In this document: one piece after another, positions 46,270 to 58,914 of the stretch
How positions within the stretch are numbered: position 1 is the stretch's first letter
Layout of the letters: each line of letters begins with the position of its first letter
DNA from: Blumeriella jaapii
Lineage: Eukaryota > Ascomycota > Leotiomycetes > Helotiales > Drepanopezizaceae
DNA: 64,000 nt
Direction of reading: 5' to 3'
NCBI GenBank assembly: GCA_009599575.1
Contig: VWND01000001.1
Location: 496,001 to 560,000, forward strand
The notes under the pieces: generated by a model
What the model was told of the DNA's origin: nothing
Database searches by the model: none
Seen by the model: only the letters and a program-made list of their open reading frames with translations
Program-made: the position numbers and the translations under genes

Positions 46270-48466
46270 TTAGTAAGAGGGAGCATTGAGCAGCAGACCC
46301 ATCAGACAACCACCGATCAGGCCCGCAATTGGGATGGTCATGACCCACGAGAAGAACAAGAGTCCGACTCGCTGCCAGTTGACAGCCTTGAAGGTCCCGT
46401 TGCAGAGGCCGACGCCGACGGTGGCGCCAGTGATGCACATGGAAGTCGAGACAGGGAGCTTGTACTGCGAGAAGATCAAGATGGTGACGGCGGCGCCCAT
46501 CTCCATGGAGGAGCCGCGCGACGGGGAGTGGTACGTGATCTTGTTGCCCATGACCTTCATGATGTTGTAGCCGTAGGTGATGAAGCCAATGATGATGCAG
46601 ATCGCCACGACGGCGATCTGCCACAGCGGCACTTCGGCTTTGGAGGCGACCGTCTCGCCCGTCTTCCAGGCGCCGTACATGCCAGCCCACACACCGACCG
46701 CGTTTCCGACGTCGTTGGCCCCGTGGGCAAAGGAAGCCGTGCAGGCGGTGATGACCTGCACGAAAGAGTACAGGTATTCGACTTCGTTTCGGTATTTGGC
46801 AGCCTATGGAGCGGTTAGATTGCCAGCATTGGGAAGATGGAGACGAGATGGTGGACTGACGTTATCATAGACTCGGGCCATACGACGACCTTCGGGGGTA
46901 CCGAGGATTCCGACCTGGGCGCGATGGATATCATAAAAGAAACCTGGACGACCTTAGCTGACTGCTCTAGAGGGTGTTGGAGGTAGGGTTGTCTTACCAT
47001 AGCATCCAGCGATCACGACGTAGGCCGGGAGACGCTTAAATAGAGCCGTCAAGTTCTTGGTCTCGTATATCTCTCCGTCTCCTGCACGGTGCTTATGGAC
47101 GTGACGCATGGCCTGGAGCATCGCGGGTCAGCATCAAGCAGCATATACGAGGACGAGGATGAGGATCAAGCGTCCGACTTACCCATCCGAGTGGACCACG
47201 GCTTTGCCGGAGCTCAGCGTGGTGCCTTTCCTCGCTACGTCTGAGAAGAAGCTGGTACTGAAGTTTTGGGTTGTCGGCGGCTATGGCGTCTTCCAATCTC
47301 GCTCTGTCCCCAAGTTTCTCCTGGTCGGAATGGATGCTGTTATCAGAGGACTTCACGATGGCATCGACTTCCTCATTCTTAGATGGAAGGGTACCCGGCG
47401 CGGCAAGTTCTCCGGTGTCATGCTCGTCGTGTTGAACCACGGCGTAGTTAGGAACAAGGGCCTCGTGCGCATCGGCAGGTGGCACACGCAAGAAGAGAGA
47501 AGGTCCTCGCCAGATATCGGTGACCTTGAGCGTGTAGTCCTTCTTGATGACCTTGCAGAAGACGTAGGGGACAAAGAAGAGGCCCGAGAGGAAGAAGAGT
47601 CCGAAGCCAGTACCGAGGACAACAGCGACGATGAACCCCGGGGACTTCTTGTCCAGACCAAGTCTCGGTGAGCCCTTGTACACGATCGAGAGCGTGCAAA
47701 TGGTGCCGGCGATCAAGAAGAAGAACGGCGAGGTGAAGACAGCCCATTTGACCGGATCCGATCTTCGGTGGACAACCTGCTGTTCGTTAACATCACCACC
47801 TTTGACGAACGTATGCCACGACTTACATATTTGATCAACAGGAAGATGATCGCCCCAAAGGCCCCGGCGATGCATGGGGCCATGCACAAACCAGCAAAGA
47901 TGGCACCGAGTCCTGATCCACGATTCCAGCCCCATTCCACGTTCTTTGCTCCCACGGCAGCGACACCCACACCAGCAATTGAAGAGACCAGAGAGTAGGT
48001 TGACGAGACGTGTGCCGAGTTGCGAGTACACCACATCACCCAGGTCGCAGCACCCGTGGCGGCACACGCGAACGCGAGCAATTGAACGTCTGCATCGCCT
48101 TTGAATGCTGCAATTGGAATGCTACATTTGGTCAGCCCCTACCGCCGCCAAGGTGGTCTGTCTTCTCCGAGACGTCTTACATTCCGTTCCTGATCGTGGA
48201 CGCCGTTCGAGCCCCGACGGCCAGAGCACCTGTCAGCTCAAAGATGGTGCATAGAAACATAGCCTGGCGGTACGTGACTGAGCGCGAAGACACGGAGGTC
48301 GCCCAGGCGTTCGCCACATCGTCTGTATCCAGTCAGAATGGGAGATCTTGCCTCGGGTGAGTGCAGAGAGAGGGGAGGGAGACGACGTACTTGCACCGTT
48401 GTTGTAGGCCTCGAGGAGCGCGGCCATGGTGCCCAGGGCAAAGATGTAGGTGTAGTCGTGCAACAT
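46270..48466 (-). CDS. PHO89: PHO-4 family phosphate transporter (PHO89-like Na+/Pi symporter)
   Basis: Minus strand, seven exons: 48391-48466, 48181-48322, 47827-48121, 47183-47776 (acceptor could be three bases earlier), 46998-47112, 46861-46943 and 46270-46803; about 612 residues. All introns are GT-AG and in phase. It starts MLHDYTYIFALGTMAALLEA. The two inverted PHO-4 repeats each carry the GANDVxN signature (YNNGANDVANAWATSVSSRS near the N-terminus, FAHGANDVGNAVGVWAGMYG in the last exon). About ten to twelve transmembrane helices flank a large hydrophilic cytoplasmic loop (EVDAIVKSSDNSIHSDQEKL region). The C-terminal repeat includes SSMEMGAAVTILIFSQYKLP and STSMCITGATVGVGLCNGTF. It is a plasma membrane importer of phosphate, usually induced by phosphate starvation; a CACGTG site lies upstream. 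Confidence 0.95.
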
Positions 48467-48673
48467 CTTTGCGGCTTGCTTGCTTCTCGGTCTCTGAACG
48501 TTGCTCTTGGGGTGAGAGTCTCTCGAGAGGCTGGGAGGCAGTCGTCGACGCCATGCGCGGCCCTGGGTTCATATACACTCCGAGGGTAAACCATGATACC
48601 CAAAACATGCTCCCCCGTCAGACACTCCCCAGCCGACGAAAGCTTATCCACGACACAGAGTTCATCACTGACC

Positions 48674-48679
48674 CACGTG
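48674..48679. promoter_or_regulatory. CACGTG E-box upstream of PHO89 (Pho4/NUC-1-like site)
   Basis: CCCACGTGGGG about 208 bases upstream of the PHO89 start codon. CACGTG followed by GGG is the preferred core of the bHLH phosphate regulator Pho4 (NUC-1 in Neurospora). The position and the gene's job fit phosphate control; binding is inferred. Confidence 0.6.
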
Positions 48680-49892
48680 GGGCTGCTGAGACGGACATAC
48701 CAAGAGGCTGGGCGTGCAGCAATATAGTACATTTCTTGTTGGTTACATGTCCTCGAGGCCCTGGAGAAGCCTGGGATGGCCACTGTGCCAAGTTTGGCCA
48801 GCGCCGGACCAACCCGCTTAGAAGACGGCGAAGATTCTCTCTCTTCGGGCGAAGCTTCCCGCTTGGTCTTACGGAGGGAGTGCTCTGTAGAGGCGTTGGC
48901 CTGGGAGAGTCTCCCCAAGATTCTCGGACGAGTTTCGCAAGGGTGGCTTCACCCGGTCTCTGCTTTGGCCATGGCACAACTGCCCACTCGCTTGCACGTC
49001 GGCGGTACCGTACTGTAGCATGGTAGACCTATCAGCAAAACGATAACGGCGAGACGAGACGGAATCTCTCCTTTTCCTGTCACTTGAGACGGGAAAAAGA
49101 AAGGTGTGGCGGGTGAAACTACCTCCTCACAAACCATGTCAATGCGGACCCGGTGGACCACGAACCACAGGCCAAAAACATCACGACCAAGAATGCAGGA
49201 CGTAGAAATAGCAGACCTCATAGCGCTTCTGTTGGTGATTCCTCGCGTTGGTCTTGTTGTTCTTGGAAATCGCTTGTTAGCACCAAGCTCGCCTGTCAAG
49301 TTAGCCGAGCCTGGAGATAAACAGAGCGAAGCCGAGCCCGCTTGTACCTCCGTACGATGTACTTGGTTACTACCCTCCCCGCAAAAATAGGGTTTAAATT
49401 GGGCATTTGGTGCGGTTAATTCTGGAAGCAACCACATTACGGAGTACTTCTAATTGGCCAATTTCCCTCCCAATTCCCTGGTGAACCTTTCAAGTACAGT
49501 ACTGTGTACTGTACACATGTACACATACAGTCTGTAGGGAGGGAAAATGACTTTTACGCTCGGCCCGTTAAAACCCTTGAAGATATCTTTATGTGGCCCG
49601 TGGTGATGAATAAAGCATGAGTCTCTTGATCTCATTGGCTGCGTGTGTGCTCTGATGCTACCCCCCTTGGTATAATATTAGACCAACTAAAAACTGAGGC
49701 AACACTAGAATCCCTATCCAAACATCCTTCAGGTATAGCACTGCACTAAGAGAAGATCTCTCTCCTGGAGTTTTCTTTTAATGATGTCAAGCTCGAATTT
49801 GGAAGATCATCAAGGGGAACGGACAGGAGATGTATACTGTACAGCACTGTACTTCGTAACGAATGAGACAGATTGCTTCAAGGTTTGGATTA

Positions 49893-49941
49893 GGGGAGAG
49901 AAGGGTGGGTGGGGGGGGGGTGGGGGGGGGGGGCGGGGGTG
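49893..49941 (+). repeat. G-rich tract, potential G-quadruplex
   Basis: Runs of G of 3 to 12 bases separated by single T, C or A bases. Several consecutive G-runs could fold as a quadruplex; it may equally be simple-sequence drift. Confidence 0.6.
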
Positions 49942-51400
49942 AGTATCACATCACTTATTCATGACCACTTGCCCCAATGTTTCTGGTTTCAACACTGATA
50001 GACGTAAATCTACACTCGGAAATACTTTTCTAGAATGCTGTTTAATTGCGATTGACGTGCAAAAAATATGTCAACACACAGACGCTCTACACAGTACAAA
50101 GAATCCAAAAAGAAAAGGTGGCAGGAAACGGGGAAGACAGACTTTTCCGCAGGACCCAGAAAGAAACCACGGGCCCTGCGGTTACGGTAGACCTACAGCA
50201 CAGTACGTAGCCATCCGGCGAACCTAAAATTTCCCTACGATCAAAAGAAGTTCTAGGCTGAACTCTCGCAGGGTTATTGACTTGGCCTCAGGAAAATGGC
50301 AAGCGCCGTCCATTCATGTAGCTGACAGGTGATGATAACCATACATGTCGCAGGCCTACAGAGCCTTTTCATGGACAGAGGCACATACTGTATGTCCGGA
50401 GAGCAACCGTATCCTACCATCGCCCACATCCAACCGTACACTACAGTACGTATACGATCGTACAGATAGAAGATGATAACGCAACGAGTCGGCATACTTC
50501 TAACAGGGCTAACCCTTGAAGCATCTCGTTCTGGCTGTTACTTTCATGCGAAGAGTAATTCGAAATCCAAATCTGTTGCCAGATCGGATCCCCTGTTGGG
50601 ACTTCCTAACGCGAGCAAGAAACTTATTGGATACATCATCTTAACAGCCTTCTCACACGAGCGCTATTTCGTTTCCACTTCTCGGTGCTCATGCGTGTGA
50701 ATATCATATCGGCTAGCACTTCCGACTCCTTAGCGAGCCCGAACTCGCGTCGTCAACCCAGTCCGGCTGACTTCCGCATGAACGCACCTGGTCGGGAAAC
50801 TTGTGATCGGTAGATAACGAGTAATGCGACCGAGTTTTATTCGGCGCATGCTTACCGCAAGTAAGAATTTGTGGTTATCAAAAGCGATTACAGGAAACAT
50901 TTCACTCACAGCACAGCACGGCATTTGAGTCAGGTTCTTGAGGTGGCCGAATCTCCCATTATCCACCTTAACGAGGGCTTCGTCTGGCAATCCACGAGGG
51001 ACCGCCTACATCCACGCCATCAAGACGCGGATGTCTTGAGCTCAGCTACAGCATCCCCATGCATCCCAACTGAAAAGGAAAAGTTGAGAGGTGAAGACCA
51101 GTAGTGGGTCTCTCCCAGCACACGCCATACCCATAGAGCAGACGTGCACCAGGATACAAGACCAAAAAGCAAACGCATTCCGTCTCCATAACCGATCATT
51201 GATAACAAGTGGCAAAGCGGAGGGTATTAGAAGAACGTAGAGAACGATAGTACATGCTCATCAGAAAGAGGCCAACCTCGCGACGAAGAGAAAAGCGATG
51301 TTTCCATGTGGTCCAGTCTGGTGGAAATAACAGTCGTCCTGGTGAAGTAGTTCAGATGACCCTGGGCTGAGTCGCTATTCGCACACACATACAACCTAGC

Positions 51401-52352
51401 TTAGATAGATTTGGGAGATCTGGAAATGCCCATCTCCACAATGTCATCGACATGGTTGCACAGCGCGACGAACAGATCAAAGAAAAGTTTGCCGCCACTC
51501 TCCATTTCTGTCTGCATGGTTCCGCTCCTCTTAAATGTCTTACGACATCTAATGATTAGGGCAAGATAATGGGCGCGGAGCCGCGAATCCGTGTCCGGCG
51601 TGTTGTCATACGCATACCGCGCAGAGCGAAGGATGGTCGCGACCTCGATTCCGCTCTGCAGACCTTGCTTTTTGAGGGCAAGGCGCTTAAGCTCCTCGAG
51701 CCCGTACTTCTCCGCCGCACAGTATATGACGGTGTCCTTCAGAAGGGGGTCGCGCACGCCAGAGATAAATACTGTAGCCTCGACAGATCCGCGGCCACCA
51801 TTTTTGTGGTCGAAATCTGATGTTGATCCTGCATCTTCGAGTTCCCAAGAGTTTCTGCGCTTGTTGTGAAGCAAGCGGGGGTAGTAGTCGCCCTTCTGCG
51901 GGCCGTTAGCCAATTCGTGTACATGTAGCACAAAATCGACGGCAAACATCTCGCTCGTGGCAGACGCACGTATAGGTACTCGAGAACGCACGAGAAGATC
52001 TCGGCTTCCTCGTCGAGGAGATCGATCCTCTTGCTCTCACCGCGGAATTGACTCCTGCACGCCGCTGCAAAGAACGGGGACAGCATCAGGACATCCTCGT
52101 GGGCTGCAAACAGTCGTCCGTCCTTGCCAACAGTAAAGGTGACAATCGGCGACGTCAGAGTGCTGCGCTCCCGTCAGCAGGTGTCCCGCCCGTTTGCGCA
52201 AATCGGGACTGCAAGCAGCCTCACCTCGCATCTGGAGGACTCTGCTCGAGCGACTGCTGCAATTTCGCCAGCTTCGACGCATCCCGGCACGCCTTCTTCA
52301 ACTTGGCAGTCTTCTCCACACGATCGTTGCTCCGGAATGAGCGCTTGAACAT
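51401..52352 (-). CDS. BTB/POZ domain protein
   Basis: Minus strand, three exons: 52225-52352, 51970-52162 and 51401-51895, with GT-AG introns of 62 and 74 bp; 271 residues. The start MFKRSFRSNDRVEKTAKLKK leads into a basic helix. The BTB fold follows: LTSPIVTFTVGKDGRLFAAH, EDVLMLSPFFAAACRSQF, the acidic RIDLLDEEAEIFSCVLEYLY and GDYYPRLLHNKRR. The C-terminal half has the helical AEKYGLEELKRLALKKQGLQ segment and an ARYAYDNTPDTDSRLRAHYL segment. BTB proteins of this kind are very common in Dothideomycetes; BTB domains mediate dimerisation and often bind cullin-3 ligases, but no partner domain is present here. Specific role unknown. Confidence 0.88.
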
Positions 52353-53445
52353 AGCGGCGGCGGGAGGGGATTGTCTTGAGGTTCGAAGGACGCGTCGAGG
52401 AGCGGGGATGGCGGGGTTTGGATAGATCAACGAGCGACGAAAAGAGTGTCGAGGGAGGAGAAAAAGAGGAAACTTTGACGCACAAAGGATTGACGGGGTC
52501 CTGGCAAGAGATCTCGAGATTTTCCACGAAAGTCGCGAGATTCCTGGGTGATTTGCGACCCGGATGGAGTGGTGGAGTAGGGAAGAAGTGAGACGCGGCG
52601 CGAGAGAAGATTATATGAACGCCCGGTAGCGTGATGGGGGCTTGGCAAGGTCACACGTGACGGTGACGCGAGAGCAGCCTGGAGCCGAGAACGGAGTAAA
52701 CACACGCTTCGGGCTCGTAGCAGAGAGCTTGATAGTACGTAGCACAAGATCTCCGGATTCTCATTTGCTACGTCGGGTAACACGAGTGACGTGGTGATAC
52801 CTGCAAACGCGAGAGTGCGCGAGAGACATGGAAGGACGCCGAACCACAGGCGAATCAGGAACTTGACCTTGTAGCTCGATTCATGATGAATTCATGCAAG
52901 ATTGTGCGGCAAGATGTTTCCTAGGGTCTCTGCTGATAAATCCAAGTTCCAAATGGTATAGACAGCGTCGAGAATGTGGTGTAGAAGCTGCGTGGGATGT
53001 ACGGTATAAGACAGGGAACTCTTCGACTATCTTATTCAGAGCATGGCTTATCGAATTGGAGTTGAACCGTGGCAAACGGCTGGCATACGAAGCATTGAAA
53101 TCCGAAGAGGAAGGGCTGGGGATTGCAACAGTGTCTTTTCAATCTTTGTGCGATTAGTCATTCTTGCGCAATTGAAAGGTGTTGCGTGGGGGAGCGAATG
53201 TTGATTCTCGTGACTCTCGCTCAAGGGCTGGTAGCAGTGGTCTGTCTGCCTATGATGTAGGAAGTTGAGAAAAGTCAAGCAAAGCCGTGTTAGTCTTGAG
53301 CAACTCCTATTACCTCGTCTGCTGCACAATTTGAATGTTCCGTAGAATAAAAGAAGCATGAAGAGCCCAGAGATACTTCTTCACTGCCAACATACGATTA
53401 ACGCAATCTAGCCCTTGTCTATGTCCCGGATATCATACCAAACTC
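52353..53445. other. Intergenic, 1.1 kb
   Basis: Upstream of the BTB gene and 3' of the J-domain gene. No feature beyond overlapping chance frames. Confidence 0.5.
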
Positions 53446-54786
53446 CTAACCACAACTGGCGCTCAAATCCGCGTCAAGACAAAATAACGAATCTGTCATC
53501 TCTCCCTCCTCACTCACAAGCCACGCGCCATACTCCTGTAGGATTCTCAAGTCCCGGTAGCAATCATTACACACAACCATCCCGCACCCTGAACACCTCG
53601 CTGGTCCACAAGAAGCAATGAAATGAAAGGCCCTGGCCTCACACCGCCCACATGTGTGCTCTCCGGCAATACGTTCCCAGTCTCCAGAGACATGCCACGG
53701 CCCTTCCGACGAGTCCCATAGCGAGGGGTACTTGTCCGCATTTTTGATCCGGGACAGGGCTTTCCAATGATTGATAGCGAGTCCTCTTCGATTGAGGACA
53801 CTGAAGAGTGGAGGGTTGAGGTTGCGAGGGCCGAGTATTTCGATTGCTTCCCGGATCTGGATTGCGCGTGCCTTTGCCTCCTCCTTCTCGTACCGACGGC
53901 CGTCCCGCTCAAGTTCTCTGAGGTGTTTTTCGAGCTCCCTTCGGTGTTGCTCGACACTCCGTTTCAGCCTCCCTGAATAGTTCTCTCTCGCATCTAGCAG
54001 TTTGGCTATAATGGCATCGGGATCTCGAATCTCGCGGCCGTCTTCCCGTGATTTTGCAATGGCCGCGCGAAAGGCAGTTTCCACATCTTCTTCCGTCTCT
54101 TTGTCTTGAGCTTCTAAGTTTGCCTCGTACCGCTTCAACGATCTTCTGAGCTCCTCAATCCGGTTGCGACGCTCTTCCCTGAAGTTCTTCCATCCTTGAA
54201 GCCTGATTTGATACTTCCTTTTCGCTCCAGCCTTCCAAATCGCAGCTCTCGCTTTCCTCGCCGCCTCCTCAGCAACCCACAGCTGCTGCTGCTCCTCTCC
54301 GCTAACACTCGAGCTCGTACTGTCGCTCTCCCTCATCCACCTCTCACTCGCCTCGCGATCGACGTCTCTCCTCCTCCTTCTCGCCCGTTCCCCTAGGTCC
54401 TCGTCTTCCTCGGATTTCCCGTACCATTCACTCTCGTCGTACTCATCTCTCCCCCTCTTGCTTCCCTCCCACCACCTCTCCGTATTAAAGCCCCTACCCG
54501 TCCTCAAGCGCCTTCCATCATACTCCCTTCTCCGTACCACGTCTCCCAGCACCTCCCATGCCCGTCCCAACTCCTGAAACCGGCTCGTCGCTCTTTCGAC
54601 CTTCTCCGCACTCCCTCTGTTCTTGTCCGGATGCCATTGCAGCGCCAGCCGGCGATAACTTTCCCTGATCGCAGACTGCGAGGCTAGGCAATCTACCTCC
54701 AACACGACATAGTAATCCCCTTCGCTCTCTTTTTCCGTCCCTCCCTCCCTACTGTGCGATTGGTGTGATCTCGATCCGGGGGCCAT
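53446..54786 (-). CDS. J-domain (DnaJ-like) protein with coiled coil and C-terminal zinc-binding cysteines
   Basis: Intronless, 446 residues. A J domain lies at about 24-92: DYYVVLEVDCLASQSAIRES, then YRRLALQWHPDKNRG with the HPD motif at 52-54, and FQELGRAWEVLGDVVRRREY. The middle is a very charged region with long predicted coiled coils (FREERRNRIEELRRSLKRYE, VEQHRRELEKHLRELERDGR). The C-terminus has a cysteine cluster (CGRCEARAFHFIASCG, then CSGCGMVVCNDC) that could bind zinc. The HPD motif means it should stimulate an Hsp70; the partner and compartment are unknown, as no signal peptide or membrane helix is visible. Domain order differs from type I DnaJ, whose zinc module is central. Confidence 0.87.
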   Translation of the reverse strand: MAPGSRSHQSHSREGGTEKESEGDYYVVLEVDCLASQSAIRESYRRLALQWHPDKNRGSAEKVERATSRFQELGRAWEVLGDVVRRREYDGRRLRTGRGFNTERWWEGSKRGRDEYDESEWYGKSEEDEDLGERARRRRRDVDREASERWMRESDSTSSSVSGEEQQQLWVAEEAARKARAAIWKAGAKRKYQIRLQGWKNFREERRNRIEELRRSLKRYEANLEAQDKETEEDVETAFRAAIAKSREDGREIRDPDAIIAKLLDARENYSGRLKRSVEQHRRELEKHLRELERDGRRYEKEEAKARAIQIREAIEILGPRNLNPPLFSVLNRRGLAINHWKALSRIKNADKYPSLWDSSEGPWHVSGDWERIAGEHTCGRCEARAFHFIASCGPARCSGCGMVVCNDCYRDLRILQEYGAWLVSEEGEMTDSLFCLDADLSASCG

Positions 54787-56940
54787 GCCATTGCTCCAAA
54801 GCCGAAACTCCCACTCGCATTCTCAGAGTTGAAAGTGAGAGAAAGGAGGCGGCAGATGTGCGAATCGCACTTTAAGCCACTTATATTCGGATGCAGGGCT
54901 CAAACTGCCAGGGCCGAGGCGTTCTGACGTGCGGGACTACCAATCGCCGCTCTGTATGGAGGGCACGGCGTGCTTGGCTCCACGTCAATGCGCGCTTCGG
55001 GCATGTCAACATCTGTAGCGAGCCGAGGATTACAGGGGCGCCTTCGAAAGCAATTATTCGAGGTAGGGATGCAAAGAATGGTATATTTAATTGCACTGCG
55101 GAAGTTGAGAGCGTGTGTTTTTCGATGTTGTACCAGTAAATGACTCTGGACCAGATGAAAGTGCTTTTTCAAGTTACTTGTTCAGTACACTGTACTTCTC
55201 TCCGCCTGATAGGCGGTTAAACTCTGACCGAGTATCGAGGCTCGTGGTGGGACGTGGTTGGATCGCTTGGACGCGTCCGGGTGAGATTGATGTTTACTTT
55301 TGCCCCTTTCTCGAAACAACACAAAACATCATCATCACAGACGAGGAGTGGGGAGCGTCGAAGCAGGATCAGGATGCAAATAGAGGAGTTTGTATGGAAT
55401 TGCTCCCAGTGCCTTTGAGTTTCCGTTGTGAAAATTTGGTAGAATAAATTGCTTCCACCACAGTGTGTGCCTAAGCGCTTGAGCCGACCTGGCGCATTCG
55501 AGATTTTGGACTGAGCGACAGTGATGGACAGTCTGAAAATAGAGAAAGGCTGTTCATAATACGCATACGCGTGATCTCCGAAGTCGATTGCAGCATTGTA
55601 CTCTTCAGCGCTTAGGATGGTATCAGTAAAGCCGATCTAAAGCTCAAGCAACGATCTACAAGCTACCTTACGAAGCGATTAGCTACAAACCCAATTGATT
55701 AGGTTGCAATCTTTACTGCAACACCATTCGAAGATAAGCAGGACTCTCGATTTCATTGAAGTCGAATTCAATTGAAGTTGTAACTAAGAAAATTGCAATC
55801 TTTTATAACTTTCCTCGAAGACCCCAGCAAAAGCGTAGCGAGAATTATCCTTGCATGGGATTAGGTCAAGTCTTCCACCAACGTCAACATAGAAGCCAGA
55901 AGTCTCAAAACATTCCGAAATTCACAACCGCGTGATAAATTCACTCCAATTATGAGTTGGAGATTGTTCGAAATAATTGTACCACTTCATTCCGTTGTAT
56001 TTAGTTAACTTCGCGTTAACACGTCAGCGCGGCCCTTTCCCAACGCCCCCATTCATAAGATGTTTAGGGTGCAAACGTAAGAGTTAGCAAGCGTTACAAA
56101 GATCATACCGCTCGTTGTGCTCGAAATTTGAAATTGGCGGTAATAGTATCAATGTCACGTCTATTCATATTCTTCATGTTATTTTGCCCACGACTACAAA
56201 TACCGCCCCTTACACAACCTCGGCGCGCCAGTGGACAGAATCTCGATCCGTTCTAAAATTCCTCATCAGGGTATTCGGTATTCAAGGATCGGAGAGATGA
56301 CATTCTTACAGTGCCTTTGATGTATCCAATTTCGATAGATATTAATTAGCCTTCGTGCTGGAAGCCCAATGATGTCAACTTTGGGGGCGGATGGGTGTTG
56401 AGAAGATGGATATCGCCTTGAGCATTAGAGCCCTAAGTACTGAGAGGCCGATACGGTTCATTCTTACTTTCTGGTTGGATTCCAGGGCTATTACAGAGAT
56501 GATTATGTAGTAATGGAACCATAGTAGCATATGTTACCGTTGTTGACGCGTAGAATTGGCGTGACTGCTGCGCTCTCCCGCCCACCTTCTAAAAAGAGCA
56601 ATCAGGACTGGACTTATATTCGAAAGCAGTAGCAGCGTCTCTAGTAAGTAGCTATCTGGATTGGAAGCTTCAAAAAACGTGATTCTAACGATCTAAAGAC
56701 TCTACACTTCAAGGAGTATACAAAGAACTAAAAGTGACTTGATATTCACAATGTTATTCTGTATGTCAATAAGCAACGCGTAAATGCCCCGGAGACAACA
56801 CGCGCCTCGTAAACAAGGCTGTGAAATCGGAAATTCCACGTGGTTCTCCAACTAGCGCAAAAAGAGGCCCTCCCCAGCACACTTCCCCACCGTAGATAAC
56901 CTCACTCACATTCCACCGTTTCGATCTGCCACCAATCGAT
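54787..56940. other. Intergenic, 2.15 kb
   Basis: No gene supported. The part at 55,450-56,700 is mildly AT-rich with only short frames. Confidence 0.5.
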
Positions 56941-58914
56941 ATGAAACGCTTCAGGGCTGCCAAGCGGCAGTTTCTGCTCGACATGAGAGACAATTACGAT
57001 GACGAGTCGAGTACCTCTTATGCAGTTCCCAGCGAGGAAAAGGCACACCTAGCTGTCAAATACTCTGATAAAGCTAATTCGGAGACAAAGATCTGGGCCC
57101 GTGTCTTTCAAATAGTAAGTGCTCCAGCAGACTTCAACAGACATCTGTACATAGGAACTTTCGTTAACTCTGCATAGCTTGTTGACAACAACCGCTCCAC
57201 AGAGAAAGGGGTACCTTCCTCGAGGGACCAGTTCCAAGACTGGCTCCGGGCATGCCGACTTGTTTCGAAAAACTTCGACGCCATTCTGAAGCAGGAGACT
57301 TACAAGCAGATGAACTTGGATGGAGACTACACTATAGGCAGGCTGCTCAACGAACCTCAAACAGCTAAGGTGTTTATCGTAAGTAGATGTCCCCAGATGA
57401 TCAGATGACCATCGTGCTCTGTGGCTGGGAATGTATGCTAACCAATACATCTGCAAAGGAAAACTTCCGAAAGTTCACTTCGAGAGTCGAGTTTCCAGCA
57501 TCGCCCGATCCACGAATCGCTGATTGTCTCACATCTATGATCACCGGATGCCAAAGTCTGGAACTGATACACTTCAACTTGCAAAAAGCCCGGAATTCCA
57601 TATACAGAGAAGAGTTTGGAGACCTGTATCTTATGTCATTCTGGCTGGAGAGATTCATTGGTGCTTACAAAGATGCTGGCGCATACAAGATCAGCACGAA
57701 CAGAGATACGTTGGACATACGAAAGCGAAAAGTGTTGCCCAGTGGTAGAGTTTCCTCTCATGTTTGTTGCCCTCATAGCTAATTCATTCCAAGAAGCACA
57801 ACGTTGGGGAGTTAACAGCGAGTTGTACTCCATTCCCGAGGCTGTCGAGACCGGTCTGCGCCGGCCCATTCTCGAGCTCGAAGTCGAATGCTTGCTGGTA
57901 AACGGCCTTCCTTCAACCCATCTGGTCTCCACTGGCCAGCAGAGATTGCCACCGATGATAATCCTGATTCTCAGGGACTACGACTGGGTACATGACCATT
58001 CGAACTTCTCCGACGTCTGGGACTTCTCCCAGCTTAGATCGCTGACCCTGTGTTTGATGAGCTTGTTGAAGTTCGTGAACGAAGTGCCTTTAGGTAGCCT
58101 CAGTCAGCTTAAGCACTTCAGCGTCTTGGAGTGCCCGCCAGACTCGCCCGCCGAAAATGCTACGGTCGCGAGACGTCTGATTGCTCATTTTGCGGGCATG
58201 AATCGCTTGAAGATGTTGAGGGTCATCGGTTCTTATTGGTGGGATTATTTTCCAAAGGATACTCTACTGCCGATACTTAGAGGTCTCCGAAGCTTGCAGC
58301 TCAGTCAAAACGAGTTCTGCCCTAAGCCTATGCCAGTTGCTTACATGGCGGAGATTCTTTCTCATTGTCACAGTCTCCGTGAAGTCCAATTGGATTTCAA
58401 CGGGGCTGGGGCCGAGGTGGGTTTTTCTCCCCCGTGCTTTGGTTGATATATGTTCCGCTACTAACTGAGAGTACAGACTCGTCCTTACCTCGAGCTCTTG
58501 GTTTCGATCCCCCAAATCAAGAGCATTTTGCTGTGGACGGAAGCAAAAAACATTCCGAGCAGTGTCTACAGAAAATGCTCGGATCCAGACTACGAGGCGG
58601 CCAAAGAACTGATGATGATGGTACACGGTTTACGACCCGGCTTGACCGTAACCTTGCATGTGGTAGATTCAATTCTACCAGCAACTTGGAGAGAAAAGGC
58701 ATCAGACAAGTGGTGGAATAGATTTCATAGTGTCAGAACCTACACATCGCGTATGGATGAAGATGTCTACAGCCAAGACGGGAGCCCTCGCTGCGGCATG
58801 GTCTGGGCGGAGATCAAAGACGGAGTGGTTGTTGCTGTTAATCAGAGGGCCATACATAAGCGACTGAAGGGTTGGCTCAAGAAGCTTTGCATTAAAGTCG
58901 TCAAGCACCTTTAA
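56941..58914 (+). CDS. Hypothetical protein with leucine-rich stretches, frame break near 57.73 kb
   Basis: Exons 56941-57114, 57178-57378, 57459 to about 57741, about 57779-58416 and 58477-58914, joined by GT-AG introns of 60-80 bp except the third. The N-terminus is basic (MKRFRAAKRQFLLDMRDNYD); the middle has repeat-like leucine segments (LRSLTLCLMSLLKFVNEVPL, LSQLKHFSVLECPPD, MNRLKMLRVIGSYWW, LRGLRSLQLSQNEFC, CHSLREVQLDFNG), resembling F-box/LRR-type fungal proteins although no F-box is evident. Between exons 3 and 4 the frame changes: either an unusually short intron of 34-37 bp (57,742 or 57,745 to 57,778) or one extra A in the AAAA at 57,728-57,731. Function unknown; about 610 residues. 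Confidence 0.65.

Larger units (their letters stand above)
48467..51400. other. Intergenic, 2.9 kb, with GTAC palindromes
   Basis: Upstream region of PHO89 on the left; no further gene supported. GTACAGTACTGTGTACTGTA-type palindromes occur at about 49,494-49,520, 49,831-49,856 and 50,441-50,461. A G-rich tract is listed separately. Confidence 0.5.
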
